A stretch of DNA of 64,000 nt, from NCBI GenBank assembly GCA_951812615.1, contig CATOSU010000013.1:61581-125580 (forward strand), in the 5' to 3' direction. This DNA comes from an uncultured Paracoccaceae bacterium (GTDB lineage: Bacteria; Pseudomonadota; Alphaproteobacteria; Rhodobacterales; Rhodobacteraceae). Below are positions 43,001 to 51,311 of this stretch, piece by piece (the first letter of the stretch is position 1; each line of letters begins with the position of its first letter). Under the pieces are notes generated by a model that ran no database searches, was not told where the DNA came from, and worked only from the letters and a program-made list of their open reading frames with translations. The position numbers and the translations under genes were made by a program.

Positions 43001-44958
43001 TGCGCGCGCGCATTGAAGATGATTTCAAGGAGGGTGAGGTGAACCTGCTGTCCTGTACCACCACGATGGAAATGGGCGTCGATCTCGGGGATCTCGAGGC
43101 GGTGCTTTGCAAAAACGTGCCACCGTCAATCGCTAATTACCAGCAGCGCGCAGGCCGTGCCGGGCGGCGCGCCCAGGTCGCTCCGATCATGCTGACCACG
43201 GCCCGGTCCGGGCGTTTCGACCGGGCGGCCTTCGAGGAATTTAAGGACTATCTTGCGGCCAAGCCGATCGTCCCTTACCTCAGCCTTGATAATGCGGGCT
43301 TTTTCCAGCGACACCAGCTATCCATGTTGCTTGCGGGCTATCTCGACCATCGCCTCGCAAACTATGACAGGCCAGGGTCACCACGGCTCAAGGACATCTT
43401 CGCCGATGCGCTGACCGACGATGCCCGTGCCGCTTTCGATGCCGACTTTGCGGACTGGCTCGACGATGCCGATGATGCGATCGCTGCCGCCGCCACGTTC
43501 GGCGACAGACTGCCCGAAACCCTATCTGAAATAGCCCTCGACGAAGAGGGGCTGAAGCAGGCACTGAACCTGCGCATGAAGACCTTCGCCGACTCGGTTT
43601 TTGGCCGTTGGGGTCTCATGCAGGAAGCGGTCGAGGCGCTTGAGGATGAGCGAACCCGGCTCGATGCGACCGACGCCGCGCGCTTTCAAAAGATCGACCG
43701 CAGCACGAGTGCACTCCGCACCCAGCAACGCCTCTACGTCAGACAATTCCTCGTCGAGCAACTCTCGCGGCGCGCGGTGATCCCGACTTATTCGTTCCCG
43801 GTCCATTCTGTCTCTCTTGAGGTCATCAACCAGGGCGGCCAGAGATCCGACAGTGCACTTCTTGAGCTCGACCGGGACGGTGCAATCGGGATTTCTGAAT
43901 ATGCACCGGGCGCGGAAGTGGTCGCTGGCGGGCGGGTCTGGATCAGCAAAGGGATATCGAAGCGCTCAAAATTCACAGGCGACGATGCCTTTATCGAGCG
44001 CGCAATGTATCGCATCTGTGATTCTTGCAAGTCCCCGCAAATTACCCATGCGCCGCAGCAGCCGGAGCCGCAGTGCGCACAGTGCGGCGATCATTTCTCG
44101 AGTCACAGACGCACGCGAAACTTCATCCGTCCGCACGGATTTCTCACCTCGGCCGCCAATGGTCAGGGGCGCGACCCCGGCGCCAGCCGCATCCGCCCGA
44201 CGGTGACCGACGAAGCTCTGCTACTCACCGAGGCCCCCTACTCCGCTTATCGGGAGACCGATCTACCGGGCTTGCTGACTTTCCACGCGCCAGGCTCGAA
44301 CCGACCCGATCCCGAACTCGGCCGGATCATAACTGTCAACCGAGGGAAGCATGGCGGTGGCTTTGCCTGGTGCCGGCGTTGCGAGCACGCGGTTTCGGCG
44401 AGCGGGACCGGCCCCGGAACGGCCTGGCAGCAGCAGACAAGACTCGACCGTCACCCGAACCCGCGCACGGGCCAGCCGTGCCAGTTTGATCCGGACCAGC
44501 AGGTTTGGCCGGTCGATCTCGCACATGTATTCGAGACGGATGTCCGGTCGCTGCTCTTCAAGGACGTCCCGCTGACACTTGAGGGTGGTGCCATTGAGGT
44601 AAATCTCGGCCTGAGCCGTACACTTCAGGAGGCGCTTCGCCTCGGCGCAGCGGATCTACTTGAGACCAATCCACGCGATCTGCGTGCCCTCGGCCAGCGG
44701 CTTAATGGCCACCAGGTTGTGGTGCTCTATGATTCGGTGTCGGGCGGTGCAGGGTATGCCACGAGGCTGACGCAGGAAGAAGGGTTCCGCGCTTCCGATC
44801 TCCTGAAAGCGGCGCACAAGATTCTCTCCTGCAAGAACCCAAATTGCGTATCAAGTTGCACACAGTGTCTCAACGACTATTCAAACCAGCGCTTCTGGCC
44901 GGATTTCGAGCGCCGCCCGGCGCTTGCCTGGATTGAGACGATACTGGCTCGAACGTAG
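40048..44958 (+). CDS. druE: DruE-like DEAD/DEAH-box helicase with DUF1998 region
   Basis: A 1,636-residue superfamily-2 helicase. Motif I is GTGSGKT (residues 113-119), motif Ia VLVYPLNALANDQ, motif II DEIH (VLDEIHTYSGAQA), motif III GTSASL, and motif VI QQRAGRAGRR. Cysteine clusters occur at CRNCGEPY, CAACNHY and CDSC…CAQCGDH. The DUF1998-like C-terminus has CRRCEHAV and CKNPNCVSSCTQCLNDY, probable zinc sites. This is the plan of DruE. DrmA/DrmB of DISARM also carry helicase/DUF1998 parts, but there is no methyltransferase or PLD gene here. It is the likely DNA-translocating engine of an anti-phage system with the upstream gene. Confidence 0.75.
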   Translation: MTDLDPNSFRDLLDRTLARFVATSSPINQTRAPSLAGDLRRKIGELTFVKGPFVEMLPDFEKGRSMSQLYSEGVLDPEWRSFEAKAPSIWQRPLHTHQEEALLRDENFLVATGTGSGKTESFLYPLVNSILAQGDLKQPGVRAVLVYPLNALANDQLHRIASLLYHDLDDPGVTLGRYTGQVKSHATRAQEISNLRATPSFVETFGADADVSKNWLLSRSEMRRSPPHILITNYAMLEHILLLPTNRSLLEHADLQTIVLDEIHTYSGAQAIEVSFLLRRLKAHLGIPDGQLRCIGTSASLDPERKGELADFASRLFGEPFSGTDAVIASHKKSHPGLSATPSPSGLSPQRWKKAGVLAAQVRAAAQNGTPMGAVDWNFDAEISGFEELKVSEDKPLGDGLIARLGEMEEVALIARRLQGDTVPIGELAWEVFPDAGSDAIPALTGLISVGVLAVSEDATVFPLLPARYHLISRAPDRVGVVLSTHSDENFDQVVVGAERSSDDHPVYELFVCRNCGEPYVEAWEGPTGFEPRQSSGSRHLLRLVQGGMAAEHEIEPEDALALKSVYFDPLTGEPMADEETGSVALEDVCMQDDPDGGGLYLKRCAACNHYSTRYLESVTTIRPGDEALAAVAAQTLLEALPKNESGHNPPMAGRNLLVFSDNRQDAAFFAPFFERTSREHAVRAAILRAVNDSGQIDIDNLVGAVERELKADGLRLYKPGVEPVQETGRNQQLRLKALISAELTVFGRGRLSLEGFGLIGVDYAQIERLVEAVRMKMPEEMQPQAEAFTRYLLKMIREHRAISEKGSGMIDLEDESIWRRHACQRDRCVTREKNPRAKLALPLIPSTDHSNRFTKLLEKMARACGTEIKDTEIQDVLVNFWRALEGPSKMTEKHGVGRALKLDQNFLVVPGREVCLYQCSLCGGRTQFNTAGVCQSMRCTGRLQEVSAEDRAAMTKRDHYVARYNERPQMSIAREHTAAIASEVRARIEDDFKEGEVNLLSCTTTMEMGVDLGDLEAVLCKNVPPSIANYQQRAGRAGRRAQVAPIMLTTARSGRFDRAAFEEFKDYLAAKPIVPYLSLDNAGFFQRHQLSMLLAGYLDHRLANYDRPGSPRLKDIFADALTDDARAAFDADFADWLDDADDAIAAAATFGDRLPETLSEIALDEEGLKQALNLRMKTFADSVFGRWGLMQEAVEALEDERTRLDATDAARFQKIDRSTSALRTQQRLYVRQFLVEQLSRRAVIPTYSFPVHSVSLEVINQGGQRSDSALLELDRDGAIGISEYAPGAEVVAGGRVWISKGISKRSKFTGDDAFIERAMYRICDSCKSPQITHAPQQPEPQCAQCGDHFSSHRRTRNFIRPHGFLTSAANGQGRDPGASRIRPTVTDEALLLTEAPYSAYRETDLPGLLTFHAPGSNRPDPELGRIITVNRGKHGGGFAWCRRCEHAVSASGTGPGTAWQQQTRLDRHPNPRTGQPCQFDPDQQVWPVDLAHVFETDVRSLLFKDVPLTLEGGAIEVNLGLSRTLQEALRLGAADLLETNPRDLRALGQRLNGHQVVVLYDSVSGGAGYATRLTQEEGFRASDLLKAAHKILSCKNPNCVSSCTQCLNDYSNQRFWPDFERRPALAWIETILART

Positions 44959-45011
44959 GCTCCAATCCAACATAACCCCACTCTTCAAATCACTCCGAAA
45001 ATACCATGGAA

Positions 45012-45024
45012 CCATGATATCATG
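45012..45024. promoter_or_regulatory. Palindromic motif upstream of parA (left par site)
   Basis: CCATGATATCATG contains the perfect palindrome CATGATATCATG. A near-identical CCATGGTATCATG lies just after the operon at 45984-45996. Between this motif and parA there are also CCAAGT/ACTTGG arms and three GGTAC repeats (45056-45078 region). This is consistent with an operator/centromere for the small DNA-binding protein of the operon. Confidence 0.5.
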
Positions 45025-45082
45025 ATTGCCAGATACCAAGTTTAGTGGTACTTGGGGTACACAGCAACAGTCAGGGTACTAC

Positions 45083-45739
45083 ATGACCTACGTAATTGGG
45101 ATGGTTTCTCAGAAAGGCGGCGCGGGTAAGAGCACCCTCGCACGTCTCTTTGCACGCGAGTTGGCAGCGGATGATTTTGCTGTCAAGATCGCCGACCTCG
45201 ACACACAGCAAACGACCTGTACGGATTGGGCGGCTGATCGGGCGGAAACCGGGGTCGAACCTGAAATTCAGGTACAAGCTTTTGCCAAAATCGAAACGGC
45301 GCTGCGAGAGGCATCCAGGTTTGATGTTTTTATTCTTGATGGTCGCCCGCATTCTTCGGAGCAAACCTTGCAAATTGCCAAGGCGGCGGATTTGGTGGTT
45401 ATCCCTACTGGGCAAACAAAAGACGATTTGAAACCGGCGGTGAAGCTCGCGCATAGTCTCGCGGATGCGGGTATTGCCGAAGCCAAGATAGCCTTTGCAT
45501 TGGTGAAGACAACCAACAGCCAGAGCGAACTGACGGCGGCCCGCGACTACCTCACCCAGACCGACTACACCGTACTGGGCGGACACCTGCCGGTGTCCAC
45601 TGCCTATGGTATGGCGCATGACTTGGGCAAGGCGGTGACGGAAACCCGACATAAGAGCCTCAACACGAAAGCGGAAACGCTGGCACAGGCGATCATCGAC
45701 CGTCTTTCCATTGTGGCCGAGGCGAAAAAGGTGGCGTGA
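45083..45739 (+). CDS. parA: ParA-family partition ATPase
   Basis: A 218-residue protein from ATG 45083. The deviant Walker A is KGGAGKST (residues 11-18), the Walker A' region is KIADLDTQQTT, and a Walker B-like segment is FDVFILDGRPHS. The small size without an N-terminal helix-turn-helix makes it a type Ib ParA. It moves plasmid copies along the nucleoid with a small partner. The next gene begins inside its stop (TGATG). Confidence 0.88.
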   Translation: MTYVIGMVSQKGGAGKSTLARLFARELAADDFAVKIADLDTQQTTCTDWAADRAETGVEPEIQVQAFAKIETALREASRFDVFILDGRPHSSEQTLQIAKAADLVVIPTGQTKDDLKPAVKLAHSLADAGIAEAKIAFALVKTTNSQSELTAARDYLTQTDYTVLGGHLPVSTAYGMAHDLGKAVTETRHKSLNTKAETLAQAIIDRLSIVAEAKKVA

Positions 45740-45981
45740 TGGCAAAAACAAATAGGCTGGCAAGGAAAGGTACGCCACCAAAGCGCGAAACAACCATAAA
45801 TGTGATTGCTGCCGACCCCCGCGAAACGGAAGGCAAAACCTATCCGCTGCAAGTGCAACTCCCGGCGGACGTGTTGTCGGCCTTCAACCGCGAAGCAAAC
45901 GAGCGGTTCGATCACAAAAAAGGGGCCAAATCGCGTTTCTTCTTGGAAATGTGGAACTTATACCGACAACACAAAACATGA
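45739..45981 (+). CDS. Small partition partner (ParG/ParB-like)
   Basis: An 80-residue basic protein. A flexible N-terminus (KTNRLARKGTPPKRETTINVI) is followed by PLQVQLPADVLSAFNREANERF…SRFFLEMWNLYRQHK, which fits a ribbon-helix-helix dimer. Type Ib ParA proteins pair with such small centromere-binding proteins. It would bind the CCATGRTATCATG motifs flanking the operon. Confidence 0.65.
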   Translation: MAKTNRLARKGTPPKRETTINVIAADPRETEGKTYPLQVQLPADVLSAFNREANERFDHKKGAKSRFFLEMWNLYRQHKT

Positions 45982-45983
45982 CA

Positions 45984-45996
45984 CCATGGTATCATG
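45984..45996. promoter_or_regulatory. Right par motif, matching the site upstream of parA
   Basis: CCATGGTATCATG differs from the upstream motif at one base. It sits inside larger arms ATGACA (45979-45984) and TGTCAT (46002-46007), immediately after the small partition gene. Confidence 0.45.
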
Positions 45997-46110
45997 TAAC
46001 ATGTCATATATCCTGTGACTGGTAGCGGCGGATATCTGGTGCGCCAAATGGAGAGTACCGCAAAGCGTGGGGCAGTTGCTGGATTCGGGCATTGATGGCA
46101 ATGTCAGATC

Positions 46111-46310
46111 ATGGATGCGCCTGATGAAATCTACCAGTTGAAAATCCGCCTTTTGGGGATCAGCCCGATGATCTGGCGGCGGGTGCTGGTGCCGGCATCG
46201 ACAACGCTGCGCGAGCTGCACGGTATTCTTCAGGTGGCGATGGGTTGGGAAGGGATTCATCTGTTTGTGGTTGACATCCATGCAGTGCGATACGGGTCAT
46301 TTGAACTGCA
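46111..46310 (+). pseudogene. N-terminal fragment of a plasmid pRiA4b ORF-3-like gene
   Basis: The first ~67 residues (YQLKIRLLGISPMIWRRVLVPASTTLRELHGILQVAMGWEGIHLF) match pRiA4b ORF-3-like proteins. After AVRYGSFEL the frame continues into unrelated low-complexity sequence, so the gene is truncated. The native start and its upstream region appear intact. The break coincides with the beginning of a Tn3-type fragment on the other strand. Confidence 0.8.
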
Positions 46311-46312
46311 AC

Positions 46313-46560
46313 ACAATCGCAGGCTTTCCCTTATCGATCTCAAAGCGGAGGTCGGGATTGTCATCGACACGGGCCGCCACGCGGGCGAAGGTGGCATCCA
46401 GTTCGTCAGCAAGGCGTCTGACTTCCATCGCACCGTCAAGCGTTCGCCCCAACGTGCGGCAGACGACACCTTTGGAGCGCTCCCATTCCCGCGCCTCCAA
46501 GAGGCCCGCACGTGGGTCCGCGTATCGAATGCCCGGAGTCGCGTACACGCCCCTGTGCTT
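46313..46560 (-). pseudogene. Possible Tn3-family transposase relic (antisense)
   Basis: The minus-strand frame contains EVRRLADELDATFARVAARVDDNPDLRFEIDKGKP, which resembles the segment just before the catalytic core of Tn3-type transposases. It has no start or end of its own and is degenerate on both sides. It would be a different element from the intact Tn3-like one 165 bp further on. From here to 46724 I see nothing else. Confidence 0.35.
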
Positions 46561-46877
46561 CTGTCTCACCAAATCGGCGCGGAAGTGTTGCCTTCGACCC
46601 GTATGACAGCCTCGACACATCCAGTTCACAAATTTCGAGGCTCAATAGCCTGACCCATACATGCCGCTGCCAACGCTTCGCCGGCCACCTCACGATGGCC
46701 GGCGCATGGCTCGCGGTGAAAGTTGGGGTTCTCGTAACGAAGCTGCGGTATGTTGCATAAGCAAGTCTTTGTTATTTAACAGATTTTGCTGCAGCCCACC
46801 AGTTAAGCCGTTGATTTCATTGAATCTGGTCCTCAAGGTGGGTTAGGTCCATATTTCCCTCATTTTGGAGGGGAATT

Positions 46878-48845
46878 ATGATTCTTGAGGAAGCGAGGAT
46901 TGGTGAGCGTGCGTTCTCAAACCCATTGAGTGAGCTTGAGATTGATGTGTTTTTCACCCTGAGTCCTGAGGAGATCGCTGCCGTTTACGATCGGCGTGGG
47001 GAGCTCACCCGGCTTGGTCTGGCCCTGCATCTGTGTGTCGTGAAGATGACCGGTCGTGCGGAACATTCAACGAAAATGGTTCCTCAGGCGGTGCTTGTGC
47101 ATGTCGCGGATCAGTTGGATGTGCCGTCGCCGAACCTTGCGTCATTGCGATCACTTTACCGGGACAGGTCCACACTCTTCCGGCATCGCAAACTGGCGGT
47201 TGAACTGGCCGGGTTTCGCGAGGCTGGCGCTGGCGCCCGGTCGGGATTGTTGCAGTATCTTCGGCAGGAGATCTTGGCGACAACTGCGGTGGACGTGCTC
47301 AGGGACAAGGTCATGCGATGGCTGCATGCGCGGAAATATGTTGTGTTCCCGGCCCGTGACATTCGCAGTCTTGTCCGGCGTGAGGTGGAGCGACGGGACA
47401 AGGCGCTGGCGCGACGGATCAATGATCCGCAAAGGTCGATTTCGGGCCGGTGGATTGAAGATCTGGCGACCGATCTTGAACCGGGCTTGACGCGGTTTGA
47501 GTGGTTGCTGGCCGGACCCGCCCGCAAAAGCATTCCGGCACTGGAAACCCAGGCGGCCAAGATCGCATTTTTGCGGGGCATTGGCGTTGATCGAATATCG
47601 CTGGATCTGCCGGATGCTGAAGTAACGCGTCTTGCCAGACGGGTCACTTTGCGCAAGGCGTCCAATCTGGAACGGATCACCGAGCCTCAGCGAACGATCG
47701 AACTGGCCTGCTTTTTAAAGCATCGACTGGAGGTTCTGACCGACGGCGCGATCGACCTCTTCAATCATCTGGTGAACGACACTGTTCGCCGCGCGCGGGA
47801 TCGCGCCATCCGTACCGTGGCACGGCAGGCATCGCCCTTGCAGGCGCTGGTTACAGAGATTGACGTTCTGGTTCAGAACAAGGACTTGTCTGGTGATGAG
47901 CTTCGCGCAAGTCTTGTGGCTTTAATCAAGCCTTTCCGTTCGGAACGGCGGCCGATCACGCGCGCCATGGCACCGCGTCAGGAACTTTGCGTTGCCATCA
48001 ATGATCTGTCGCGGCTTCTCGCTGTTGCCACCGAGCTGGAATTTAACATGCCTGACAACCATCCATTGGACGAGGCGTTTGCCGTTCTGGACATCGCGAC
48101 CGGCAAGGAACTCCCCTTCGGTCAGAAGAATGTTTTTGGACGCGTGTGGGAAGGGTTCATGGCAGATAAGGACCGGGCGGCGGCGCATCGCTCCTGGACA
48201 GCGGCAACCGTGTTGCTGATCAAACGAAGCCTGCGCAACGGGTCAGCCAGTATCCCCCACAGTCGTGATCACCGTGATCTCGACAAGCACCTGATACCAA
48301 ACGATATATGGGAGAAGAAGCGGGGCAGCTTCCGTCGCAACCTGATGCCCCAGAAGTCTTCCGAAGCCTATGTGGCACGCATTGAGACTGCGCTCAAGGC
48401 GGGCCTTGAACAGGTCGTCCTCGGCCTTGAAGAGGGCAGCCTGCGCATTGTGGAAGATCGAATATCACTCCCAAAGCCTGCCAGATCAGAGGCTGACGAA
48501 GGCGTTGAAGCAACGCGCTGCCAGCTTCTGGCGCCGCTTGGTCAGGTCCAGTTCGCCGACGTCATCATTGAGGTCGACGGGCTCACCGGTATGTCACGAA
48601 CGTTGCTGGGACGACCACCGGCCTCCGACCGCGAGCAGGTCGTCCTCTACGCCGCTATCCTGGCGCTTGGTTCCGATCTCACACCCGCCGATATCGAGCG
48701 GATGGTGGCGGATGTCAGCGCCGACAGCGTCGGTCAGATGATGCGCAAGCTGGAAGCATCGGGGCGCCTCAGGGAGGCCAATGATGCCCTCGCAGCCTTC
48801 ACCGCAAAGCTTGACGTTGCCAAAAAGCCTGGGGCGGTGGAATGA
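46878..48845 (+). CDS. tnpA: Tn3-family transposase, N-terminal part (DUF4158 to first catalytic Asp)
   Basis: 655 residues behind a strong GGAGGGG ribosome site. The N-terminal DUF4158 DNA-binding region begins LSELEIDVFFTLSPEEIAAVYDR. The first catalytic Asp of the Tn3 core is visible in VIIEVDGLTGMSR near the end. The frame stops at TGA 48843-48845, before the rest of the catalytic domain. The two remaining catalytic residues are in the next frame, which begins in the overlapping ATGA. Confidence 0.9.
   Translation: MILEEARIGERAFSNPLSELEIDVFFTLSPEEIAAVYDRRGELTRLGLALHLCVVKMTGRAEHSTKMVPQAVLVHVADQLDVPSPNLASLRSLYRDRSTLFRHRKLAVELAGFREAGAGARSGLLQYLRQEILATTAVDVLRDKVMRWLHARKYVVFPARDIRSLVRREVERRDKALARRINDPQRSISGRWIEDLATDLEPGLTRFEWLLAGPARKSIPALETQAAKIAFLRGIGVDRISLDLPDAEVTRLARRVTLRKASNLERITEPQRTIELACFLKHRLEVLTDGAIDLFNHLVNDTVRRARDRAIRTVARQASPLQALVTEIDVLVQNKDLSGDELRASLVALIKPFRSERRPITRAMAPRQELCVAINDLSRLLAVATELEFNMPDNHPLDEAFAVLDIATGKELPFGQKNVFGRVWEGFMADKDRAAAHRSWTAATVLLIKRSLRNGSASIPHSRDHRDLDKHLIPNDIWEKKRGSFRRNLMPQKSSEAYVARIETALKAGLEQVVLGLEEGSLRIVEDRISLPKPARSEADEGVEATRCQLLAPLGQVQFADVIIEVDGLTGMSRTLLGRPPASDREQVVLYAAILALGSDLTPADIERMVADVSADSVGQMMRKLEASGRLREANDALAAFTAKLDVAKKPGAVE
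48821..48827 (+). other. Possible -1 frameshift site (CAAAAAG) in the Tn3-like transposase
   Basis: The -1 frame is open from 48815 onward and the zero frame stops at 48845, so the two overlap for only 31 nt; CAAAAAG lies in that window. Slipping back one base here gives …VAKK-AWGGGMTASADMMSLD, restoring the WGxG…SADMMSLD stretch I know from intact Tn3-family transposases. It could be programmed frameshifting or a one-base insertion in the A-run. Confidence 0.6.
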
Positions 48846-49780
48846 CCGCCTCCGCGGATATGATGAGCCTGGATGTGGCACGCACGCTCTGGTCGGCCCG
48901 CTCCGATCCACGGCGCAAAACACCCGCCATGGGAACCTACGCCCATCTCTCTGACCAGTGGACGTTGATCCACGATCAGCCGCTTGTCCTGAACCAGAGA
49001 CAGGCTGGCGCTGCGTTGGAAGGGGCATTGCGACATGATGGCGGGAGCCTCGAGAAAGTCGCCGTCGACACCCATGGCGTGACCCATTTCTCGATGGGAT
49101 TGGGCAAGCTTCTGGGCTTCGATATTTGTCCTAGACTGGCGCGTTTGGCGGACCGGAAGCTCTATGTCTTCAAGGACACCAAAGTTCCGGAACTTCTCGA
49201 ACCCATCGTCTCTCGAACCCTGTCGAGGCGGGCAATCGCCCTTGGCTGGGACGGGCTCATGAGGCTCGCCGCCTCAACGCAGGCCGGATGGTGCAGTGCT
49301 GTCTGGGCGGTAGAACGCCACAGTTCCGCGTCAATCGGGATGCCGGTTTACAATGCGGGTGAAGCGCTTGGCAAACTACAGAGATCGGTGTTTCTGTGTG
49401 ACTATTTTGGACGGCCCTCCTTCCGCCAGGAAATCCAGCGGCTCCTCACTCAGATCGAATCCATGCACACGCTGCAACGCGCTATCCACGCGGGCCCGAT
49501 CTCACCGCGAAGGGGCCGGACGCGCGAGCAAATGACAGCGATCTCCGGCGCGCTCACACTGCTCACCAACATCGTCATCGCCTGGAACGCGCATCAATAC
49601 GAGCGGACCATCAAACGCCATGATTGGGACCGCCCCAAAAACCACATGCGCCACATCGCCCCGATCGCACATGCCCATATCAACCTCAAAGGCACGATCA
49701 CCTTTGATCTTGAGCAGCATAAAAATCCGGGCCAGAATGAAGAAGAGGGCCCGCAAAAAGCAGCAAATGAGCGCCACTGA
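48842..49780 (+). CDS. tnpA: Tn3-family transposase, C-terminal part (second Asp and Glu)
   Basis: 312 residues in the -1 frame relative to the N-terminal part: SADMMSLDVARTLWSARSDPRRKTP, LNQRQAGAALEG, AVDTHGVTHFSMGLGKLLGFDICPRLARL (second catalytic Asp), and IESMHTLQRAIHAGPI (catalytic Glu), ending TLLTNIVIAWNAHQ. Alone it lacks the first catalytic Asp, so it needs fusion to the N-terminal part to be active. Confidence 0.9.
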   Translation: MTASADMMSLDVARTLWSARSDPRRKTPAMGTYAHLSDQWTLIHDQPLVLNQRQAGAALEGALRHDGGSLEKVAVDTHGVTHFSMGLGKLLGFDICPRLARLADRKLYVFKDTKVPELLEPIVSRTLSRRAIALGWDGLMRLAASTQAGWCSAVWAVERHSSASIGMPVYNAGEALGKLQRSVFLCDYFGRPSFRQEIQRLLTQIESMHTLQRAIHAGPISPRRGRTREQMTAISGALTLLTNIVIAWNAHQYERTIKRHDWDRPKNHMRHIAPIAHAHINLKGTITFDLEQHKNPGQNEEEGPQKAANERH

Positions 49781-49888
49781 GGACCAGATACAATAAAATC
49801 AAAGGCTTATCCGAAACAACACTTCAAAATTCATTCAAAAACAACCACTTGCTTATGCAACATACTGCAGCTCCGTTACGATAACCCC

Positions 49889-50089
49889 GTCGGGGATAAA
49901 CTTACGGTCACGGGCGCGGCTGGATTTGCAAGCGAGGTGACAACCCCTGACCTTACCGTCACGGGAAAGCTCACCGTCGAAGGCGACATGGTGGTCGATA
50001 AAACGCTGGCCGCAGAGAGTGGCAGGGTCGAAGAACGCCTCATCGTCAGGGACCTCACGGTCCAGACCTGCACGGGATGTACCCCGTGA
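49889..50089 (+). pseudogene. Duplicated 3' end of the PilV-like gene
   Basis: The last ~66 codons of the 18750-19700 gene (VGDKLTVTGAAGFASEVTTP … RDLTVQTCTGCTP), without a start. Truncation coincides with the edge of the Tn3-like element. Confidence 0.9.
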
Positions 50090-50493
50090 TCCGCCGCGCG
50101 CCATATCCTCTCGCACTCTGGGCCACCCTGGCCGGATCCGCTCTGGCCCAGGATGCGCCACCCGACCCCGGTGTACCGCCCCATGCGATGGAGACACCCC
50201 GGACGACAGAGGGTGCGGCTCCGGGCGAAGAACTTCGCGCCGCGCTCGCTGCCCAAATCGCCCGGCTCGAACGCGATATCGCAACCCTTGACGAGTTGAT
50301 CGCCTGGCAGGCCCGCATGTCTGCGGCGGCCGGGCGCGATCCCCGCGCCACGCTGCGCCAGCGCAGGCCGATGTCGCAATGCCTGGCCTCGCCGCTCGCC
50401 CCGGTCTGCCATCACCTCACCGCGCTCTTTGCGCCGGACACTGAAACGGCCCGGACAGACGCGCCCGCTGAACCGAAAGGGGGGCAGGAATGA
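50077..50493 (+). CDS. Duplicate of the secreted pilus-operon protein (18346-18762)
   Basis: Identical 138-residue frame with signal peptide, now without its operon promoter; it overlaps the end of the PilV fragment by 13 bp as in the original. It is probably silent unless transcribed from the Tn3-like element. Confidence 0.6.
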   Translation: MYPVIRRAPYPLALWATLAGSALAQDAPPDPGVPPHAMETPRTTEGAAPGEELRAALAAQIARLERDIATLDELIAWQARMSAAAGRDPRATLRQRRPMSQCLASPLAPVCHHLTALFAPDTETARTDAPAEPKGGQE

Positions 50494-50631
50494 CAGAGCA
50501 TCCCGCAACCTTCCCCGGCCTCATTGACCATATCGGTTCCCCTGTATTTGGTTTGCAACTTCAGTATGGGGGAAGGTGGGGCGTTCCGCAAACGCGGGGC
50601 GCCCTGCCACATAGTCACGCGGGCGGCGGCC

Positions 50632-51084
50632 ATGGCTGATGATTTTCCCCGCAAAAAGGCGTCCACCCGCATCCCCCTGCCACCGCGCCGCCCGAGCGAG
50701 ACGCGCAAGCTCGACTGGGCGGGCCAGAGCGTCTTTGTCACCATCGGCTACGGGGCCGATCACCTGACGCCGTGCGAGATATTTTATAGCAGCGGCTATC
50801 GCTCGGGCTCGGATATGGAGGCGCTGGTCTCCGACCTCTGCATCGCGCTCTCGGTCATGCTCCAGCACGAGGGCGTGACCGCTGCGGCCCTGCGCAAATC
50901 GATGAGCCAGGCCTTCGACCTCAGAACCGGGAGGGTAATGCCCGCCTCCATTCTCGGGCTGCTGCTCGACGAGATTTCAAAACCACCGGACTGGGCAGAG
51001 ACCCTCGAGCAGCGAATGCGGGACGGCGCGGCGCAATCCGACTTCTTCGCAGAGCAGCCGGACGACAGGGAGGGCAGATCATGA
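50632..51084 (+). CDS. Duplicate of the TSCPD-like gene (17755-18207)
   Basis: An identical 150-residue frame in the inverted duplicate (GQSVFVTIGYGADHLTPCE). Its function is as uncertain as that of the original. Expression in the new place is unknown. Confidence 0.5.
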   Translation: MADDFPRKKASTRIPLPPRRPSETRKLDWAGQSVFVTIGYGADHLTPCEIFYSSGYRSGSDMEALVSDLCIALSVMLQHEGVTAAALRKSMSQAFDLRTGRVMPASILGLLLDEISKPPDWAETLEQRMRDGAAQSDFFAEQPDDREGRS

Positions 51085-51311
51085 CAGGGCATCGATCTCC
51101 CCACCCCGCCGCAAGAGGCGGGGACGTGAAGGATATGACGCAGAAGATCCCGTGCGATTTCCGGCGCGATTTACAGGCGACACTCCGGGGGCGGAGATGT
51201 GGATCCCTCGACCCCCGGAGCGGCGGGCCGCCCGACCCATCCTCCCTGGCATCTCCGGGCGGCCCGCCATCCGAGTGCAGCACAGCCCGCACCCGGGGGA
51301 AGGATGCGCGC

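Larger units (their letters stand above)
46725..49888 (+). mobile_element. Tn3-like element of 3,164 bp with transposase only
   Basis: Terminal inverted repeats at 46725-46766 and 49847-49888 begin GGGGTT and match at 39 of 42 positions. The only genes are the two halves of a Tn3-type transposase; there is no resolvase or cargo. The flanking 5-mers differ (AAGTT left, GTCGG right), so the usual 5-bp target duplication is absent. This means one or both flanks were changed after insertion. Confidence 0.9.

Noticed and set aside
36968..44958. DISARM system
   Set aside because: DISARM needs a DNA methyltransferase and other partners with its helicase and DUF1998 proteins; none is present here.
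46725..49888. Complete Tn3 transposon with resolvase and cargo
   Set aside because: Only transposase sequence lies between the inverted repeats; there is no resolvase gene and no recognisable res site.
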